In this document: in pieces, positions 55,457 to 58,829 of the stretch
Numbering within the stretch: position 1 is the first letter of the stretch
Layout of the letters: each line of letters begins with the position of its first letter
DNA from: a virus
IMG/VR virus record: IMGVR_UViG_3300050139_000074
Coordinates: 1-58,829 of that record
Reading direction: 5' to 3' (one strand)
DNA length: 58,829 bases
The notes under the pieces: model-generated
Told to the model about the DNA's origin: nothing
Seen by the model: only the letters and a program-made list of their open reading frames with translations
Databases searched by the model: none
Made by a program: the position numbers and the translations under genes

Positions 55457-56136
55457 CTGGTATGCTCCTCGTCCGGCGTGCTCTGCTCTATAAAGATTCT
55501 CTCCAGCTCCTCCGCCGTATAACCATCATACCCGTGGTACCCCCAGCACTCGTCGCGCCCCGGTTCGGTCCATGGCTCTGCTATCGATCTGCGCTCATAT
55601 ATCCAGACAACTACGCCATACACCTCGCCGTTGCACCATTGCGAATATGTTTTAAGTGCTCCATGTGCGTAACTGTACGCGTCCGTCACGTCCTCGGGTA
55701 CTATGTAATATCCTAGGCAGCCGTCCAGGACGCGCTCCGCTTCGGACTCATACCCATCGATGATCGTCCTACCTCCGGCGCGTTTGCCGGGGCGGCAATC
55801 TTTAGCAGTTAATAACACGCCCGCTGAATAGTCAGGACTCCCGCCGTCAACCGTGACAACTCTGCCCGGATTCGCTCTGACAGTCCTTTTAAACTCTTCA
55901 AAGTCAGGCCGGGGCGTGGCGTGTTTGTACGACCGGTCAAACTGGTAAAAATCGCCATCTTCTGATATTTCGAACGGATCTTCGCCGCACTCGTCCTGCA
56001 CCAGGAAGGCCAGCACTGCTTTTAAACCGTTGGCGGCAACATAAACGTGCGCTGGGTCTCCTTCTGGATCGAACGGAAGCGGAAACGTTTCCTCATCGAT
56101 CTCTAGACTGTAATCGGTATGTTTTCTAAGTTTCAT
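55450..56136 (-). CDS. First early leftward gene, unknown function (228 aa)
   Basis: Start chosen at MKLRKHTDYSLEIDEETF (56136), with GAGGAGGTG upstream. Acidic, aromatic protein with YVAANGLKAVLAFLVQDECG, DGDFYQFDRSYKHA and CWGYHGYDGYTAEELERIFI near the end. No motif recognised, though the last segment resembles early phage proteins of the same kind. It is transcribed from the strong promoter at 56172-56199, so it is likely an immediate-early product acting on host metabolism. Confidence 0.6.
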   Translation of the reverse strand: MKLRKHTDYSLEIDEETFPLPFDPEGDPAHVYVAANGLKAVLAFLVQDECGEDPFEISEDGDFYQFDRSYKHATPRPDFEEFKRTVRANPGRVVTVDGGSPDYSAGVLLTAKDCRPGKRAGGRTIIDGYESEAERVLDGCLGYYIVPEDVTDAYSYAHGALKTYSQWCNGEVYGVVVWIYERRSIAEPWTEPGRDECWGYHGYDGYTAEELERIFIEQSTPDEEHTRC

Positions 56137-56171
56137 TTTGAACACCTCCTCGTGGTTTTTTATTTGATCTA

Positions 56172-56199
56172 AGTATACCCGGAATCGTCTGTTTGTCAA
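56172..56199 (-). promoter_or_regulatory. Strong early leftward sigma-70 promoter
   Basis: On the minus strand TTGACA (plus 56194-56199), 16-base spacer, TATACT (plus 56172-56177). An AT palindrome (56199-56223) lies immediately upstream of the -35, where an UP element would be. Confidence 0.8.
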
Positions 56200-56223
56200 A
56201 TAAATAAATATAATTTATTTATT
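56199..56223. promoter_or_regulatory. AT-only palindrome next to the early promoter
   Basis: AATAAATAAA (56199-56208), 5-base centre, TTTATTTATT (56214-56223): a perfect 10-bp inverted repeat that overlaps the first base of the -35. Could be an UP element or an operator. Confidence 0.55.
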
Positions 56224-56825
56224 GATTCTGGTGAGTTACGTAGGATGTGACCCTCTGGGTTAAGCCTAGCGTCGTAGAACTAAGAATTATGAGCTTTATT
56301 TTTATTGAAGTAGCCACCAAAAAACAGTGCTATTGAATCAAACCAGTAACTTACGCTAAAAAGTAGTTCGTAGTATCATCGTGCTTTAGCCATCGTGTGT
56401 CAGAGAACAGCCACGTAAGTAGCTAGAATTTAGTATGTTATGTTTAGTATATCTATTAATAATGAGTAGTATGCTAAATTATAGATGACCATATAAACTA
56501 AACAACCGACGAGTTACGTAAAATACGAAGCAAACCGCGACGCCCTTCCTCGCCACGTTTCTACAACTCGACGGTTGTTTAGTTTTTGTGGTCTATTGTA
56601 TTTTGACTAACTTAGCTCTATCTCTATGAAATACGAACACGTCGATTCGTAACACGTCGATATTACAACACATAACACCAAATACATAGTACTGCCTCCT
56701 AGCACGACACAAAATTGCACGATGATTATCATAAATATAGCTACAACACCGCGTCGTATTTAGATACAACAACCTCCCATGTCAAAAATTTTATGCTCAC
56801 CTTACGCTATACTAAAAATAAACGC
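56224..56825. other. Non-coding AT-rich control region, possible replication origin
   Basis: About 600 bases without a credible gene between the two divergent early promoters. It holds a long inverted repeat (56487-56593), direct repeats AACACGTCGAT at 56636-56646 and 56651-56661, and at least five copies of a GTTACGT/CTTACGC-type motif (near 56235, 56350, 56413 reversed, 56513 and 56801). This combination fits a regulatory region or origin. Confidence 0.55.
56487..56593. repeat. Long inverted repeat
   Basis: Arms 56487-56515 and 56565-56593 are complementary at 26 of 29 positions; the inner 21 bases match at 20. A 49-base GC-richer centre separates them. The arm core reads AAACTAAACAACCG. 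It can form a long hairpin or cruciform. Confidence 0.85.
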
Positions 56826-56853
56826 TTGACTTTATCGTGTTTATTGGTACAAT
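56826..56853 (+). promoter_or_regulatory. Strong early rightward sigma-70 promoter
   Basis: TTGACT (56826-56831), 16-base spacer, TACAAT (56848-56853), about 30 bases before the first rightward gene. Transcribes the replication unit. Confidence 0.75.
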
Positions 56854-56881
56854 TCAGCATCAAAACAAGGGGGTCTACTCA

Positions 56882-57808
56882 ATGGGCCGAAACAGGGACG
56901 ACAACAAGAAGCGGTTGATTTTGGACAGGTTCAAAGCGCTCCAAAAAGAGATGACTGTGGGCGATGGTCTTATTATAGACGCTCTCGCTAGAGAGTTCGG
57001 GGTTACAGCCAACACTATTCGCTACCACATGAAGACACCTGGGTCTGGTGATATGCGTCGTAGATACTCTGACGAGGAGTTATCCAAGGTAGCCTTGTTC
57101 AGCCCAAGCGAGCGCAAGGATTACGCCACCCGGTGTGGTATCACCACCAAGAATCTGCGTGACGCGCTATTCTCTTGGAACCGCAGACAACGCCTATGCG
57201 TTACTCCTTTGGGCAATGCTGCTACGTTGGGCGAGGTGACTGCTCGTGGGTATATGAACTTCAGTTCCCGCAGAGACTTGGCAGCGGTGCAGCTCACGCT
57301 CCAAGATGTACGCAATGCAAGAACCGCGATCAGTAGCAAGTATAATTTATCCCTGCGAGCCCCGAACTACATCTACCACTCCAAGACCCGAAGATATTAT
57401 GCATTGTCACTGCTAGAGCAGATCCCGTTCATTAAGAGCCCTATCAAGTTCTTGGCGGAACGCGCTGCGCATATAGCAGCCAACTGGGTGGTCAAGACAG
57501 CGGTGGAAGAAACGGCGGAGCTTTATAATAACTCAGAGCTGAGGCTCAAGCGCGTCAACATGAGCAGGGCGCGGGCCTCCGCGGACTCCTTGGGGTTCGC
57601 TGACAATGTGCGAGGGACAAAGGAGTACGCCGCCTCTACAACAGAGGAAACTCGCCGGATGCAGAGGGACGCGGAGCACATCGTAGATAAATGGGAGTCC
57701 AGAGTCAAGGATCTCACCGAGTTTGCAGAGGACACATTCACGCCGAAGAACGAGAAAGAGTGGGGCGCGGCGTTGCTTTCATTTGAGGAGGTGGTGGTAG
57801 ATGGCTAA
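56882..57808 (+). CDS. Early DNA-binding protein with helix-turn-helix (308 aa)
   Basis: Start chosen at MGRNRDDNKKRLILD (56882), with AAGGGGG eight bases upstream; the longer frame to 56837 overlaps the -10. Residues 33-53 (IDALAREFGVTANTIRYHMK) form a helix-turn-helix: L-A-x-x-F-G-V-T-A-N-T-I. A second similar helix set is possible at DYATRCGITTKNLRDAL. The C-terminal half is helical and charged. As the first gene of the rightward early unit next to the control region, it may be a regulator or origin-binding protein. Confidence 0.6.
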   Translation: MGRNRDDNKKRLILDRFKALQKEMTVGDGLIIDALAREFGVTANTIRYHMKTPGSGDMRRRYSDEELSKVALFSPSERKDYATRCGITTKNLRDALFSWNRRQRLCVTPLGNAATLGEVTARGYMNFSSRRDLAAVQLTLQDVRNARTAISSKYNLSLRAPNYIYHSKTRRYYALSLLEQIPFIKSPIKFLAERAAHIAANWVVKTAVEETAELYNNSELRLKRVNMSRARASADSLGFADNVRGTKEYAASTTEETRRMQRDAEHIVDKWESRVKDLTEFAEDTFTPKNEKEWGAALLSFEEVVVDG

Positions 57809-58070
57809 AAGATCATTACTAATTGGTGATGTAGTTCGGTGCTACACTTGGGTGGAGCTCTTGGCGTCCAACCCTAAGTACTACGTTACATGTGACGATG
57901 AGATACACTTAGGTGCTGGTAAGTACTTCCCTCGGAGGCACGAGGAGCATGTTTGCGGAAAGGACGTAATGGTACGTGCCTTGTACCGTGGCAGGTTCGC
58001 CATCGAGGGGGACGAGGATCATTATTTCTTGAGGCATGTGATTAAAGAGAATCTCTCCAGGAGCGTATGA
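57801..58070 (+). CDS. Hypothetical protein (89 aa)
   Basis: Begins MAKRSLLIGDVVRCYTWVEL. Beta-rich middle (YYVTCDDEIHLGAGKYFPRR) and end (GRFAIEGDEDHYFLRHVI). It overlaps the previous gene by 8 bases. No family recognised. Confidence 0.6.
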   Translation: MAKRSLLIGDVVRCYTWVELLASNPKYYVTCDDEIHLGAGKYFPRRHEEHVCGKDVMVRALYRGRFAIEGDEDHYFLRHVIKENLSRSV

Positions 58071-58071
58071 G

Positions 58072-58239
58072 ATGCCATCATTAAGTGAGTGCCAGAGAGC
58101 GTACGACGCACAGGAATCACCAGATTATTATAAGCCTGACCACCCTGAGTGCGAGAAATGTAATGGGTTCATGGTGTGGAACGATGGGATTGAGGATTAT
58201 GTGTGTGAGGAGTGCACCGGAGCGGCTGCTCCGGAATAA
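58072..58239 (+). CDS. Small zinc-finger-like protein (55 aa)
   Basis: A frame beginning MPSLSECQRAYDAQESPDYY, with CEKCNGFMVW ... YVCEECTG giving two C-x2-C pairs 15-16 residues apart, a typical zinc-ribbon spacing. It starts one base after the previous stop and ends before promoter P3. The better-known longer frame at 58085 is a shadow. Confidence 0.65.
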   Translation: MPSLSECQRAYDAQESPDYYKPDHPECEKCNGFMVWNDGIEDYVCEECTGAAAPE

Positions 58240-58258
58240 AGATCTTAAATTTAAACGC

Positions 58259-58286
58259 TTGACAAACAGAGAAGGTGTGTTAAAGT
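58259..58286 (+). promoter_or_regulatory. Sigma-70-like promoter with extended -10 (P3)
   Basis: TTGACA at 58259-58264, 16-base spacer ending TGT, TAAAGT at 58281-58286. It is the third copy of the promoter type at 4330 and 9394 and drives the heptapeptide-repeat gene. Confidence 0.7.
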
Positions 58287-58315
58287 CTTAACAAATACAT
58301 ACTAGGAGGCGTCCG

Positions 58316-58829
58316 ATGAAAAAAGTACTGACAAAGCAGGTTTCAGAGTTGTATCATTTTATAGATGGTGAGCGCGTAGAAGGAGTAAGCTCCGGTCTCA
58401 GTGGTGACTGCTCCGATCTCAGTGGTGACTGCTCCGGTCTCAGTGGTAGCGTCTCCGGTCTCAGTGGTGACTGCTCCGGTCTCAGGGGTGACTGCTCCGG
58501 TCTCAGGGGTGACTGCTCCGGTCTCAGGGGTGACTGCTCCGATCTCAGGGGTGACTGCTCCGATCTCAGGGGTGACTGCTCCGATCTCAGGGGTGACTGC
58601 TCCGATCTCAGTGGTGACTGCTCCGGTCTCAGGGGTAACTGCTCCGGTCTCAGTGGTGACTGCTCCGGTCTCAGGGGTGACTGCTCCGGTCTCAGGGGTG
58701 ACTGCTCCGATCTCAGGGGTAACTGCTCCGGTCTCAGGGGTAACTGCTCCGGTCTCAGGGGTAACTGCTCCGGTCTCAGTGGTAACTGCTCCGGTCTCAG
58801 TGGTGACTGCTCCGGTCTCAGGGGTGACT
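58316..58829 (+). CDS. Heptapeptide-repeat protein, N-terminal part (gene broken by contig end)
   Basis: ATG 58316 after AGGAGG. A unique N-terminus of 23 residues (MKKVLTKQVSELYHFIDGER and three more) leads into one partial and 20 full [D/N]-C-S-[D/G]-L-[S/R]-G units to the contig end, with one Ser-Val variant near 58448. The frame is continuous with base 3 of the window if the two ends are joined by their 6-base overlap. No function known to me. Confidence 0.75.
   Translation, partial: MKKVLTKQVSELYHFIDGERVEGVSSGLSGDCSDLSGDCSGLSGSVSGLSGDCSGLRGDCSGLRGDCSGLRGDCSDLRGDCSDLRGDCSDLRGDCSDLSGDCSGLRGNCSGLSGDCSGLRGDCSGLRGDCSDLRGNCSGLRGNCSGLRGNCSGLSGNCSGLSGDCSGLRGD
58385..58829 (+). repeat. 21-bp tandem repeat array (right part)
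   Basis: 20 complete units plus partial ones, same unit and same three variable positions as the array at 3-716. Confidence 0.95.

Noticed and set aside
58085-58291. A 68-codon frame starting MSARERTT
   Set aside because: It overlaps in another frame the zinc-finger-like gene at 58072-58239, which has the C-x2-C pairs, and it runs through promoter P3.

Overview
The window reads as an essentially complete genome of a lytic, tailed, probably short-tailed (podovirus-like) bacteriophage of a Gram-negative host. The capsid protein looks like the N4-gp56 family, and there are a portal, a scaffold-like protein, a large terminase, head-tail adaptor and tail proteins, a very large internal virion or ejection protein of 2446 residues, and a lysis cassette with an overlapping Rz/Rz1-type spanin pair (hence the Gram-negative host). 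I see no integrase, no tRNA, no rRNA and no phage RNA polymerase, so transcription probably uses host sigma-70 RNA polymerase; several sigma-70-like promoters are visible. The host genus cannot be fixed from the sequence.

Both ends of the contig lie inside the same 21-bp tandem repeat, in the same reading frame, and share a 6-base overlap. The molecule is therefore best read as a circular map (or a circularly permuted or terminally redundant genome) broken inside one repeat-protein gene: its start is at 58316-58829 and its end at 1-788. On that map two transcription units diverge from an AT-rich control region at about 56137-56881.

Rightward (+) unit, 56882 to 58829 and on through 1 to 18518: a DNA-binding protein, small proteins, the heptapeptide-repeat protein, family A DNA polymerase, many small open reading frames coupled by ATGA/GTGA/TTGA overlaps, a Cas4/RecB-like nuclease, a KTSC protein, dNMP kinase, a VRR-NUC nuclease, an SNF2-like helicase, a Gp157-like protein, a zinc-ribbon protein that may bind ssDNA, a DHH phosphoesterase, a helix-turn-helix protein, an adenine/N4-type DNA methyltransferase, a primase-helicase and a C5-cytosine methyltransferase. 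This is the replication, nucleotide and DNA-modification module. It converges on the late genes at a double hairpin at 18525-18565.

Leftward (-) unit: an early block of small and unknown proteins (56136 down to a strong terminator at 52974-53004), then the late block starting with a Cro-like regulator (52642). The late block runs through a possible small terminase subunit, a Gly-X-Ser repeat tail fibre, a methyltransferase-GT2-GT9 fusion with its GT9 half in a second gene, tail-fibre accessory proteins, lysis genes, terminase, portal, scaffold, capsid, two paralogous head proteins, adaptor and tail proteins, two Asp-box beta-propeller proteins, internal virion proteins and the giant polyvalent protein, ending at 18566.

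The most unusual elements are the combinatorial heptapeptide-repeat gene at the contig junction, the Ser-rich collagen-like fibre directly coupled to a split glycosyltransferase cassette, a roughly 29-bp-arm inverted repeat in the control region, tandem head paralogues that differ by a domain insertion, and a set of very small coupled genes including two 18-23-residue membrane peptides. Functional names rest on motif reading only; no database search was possible.
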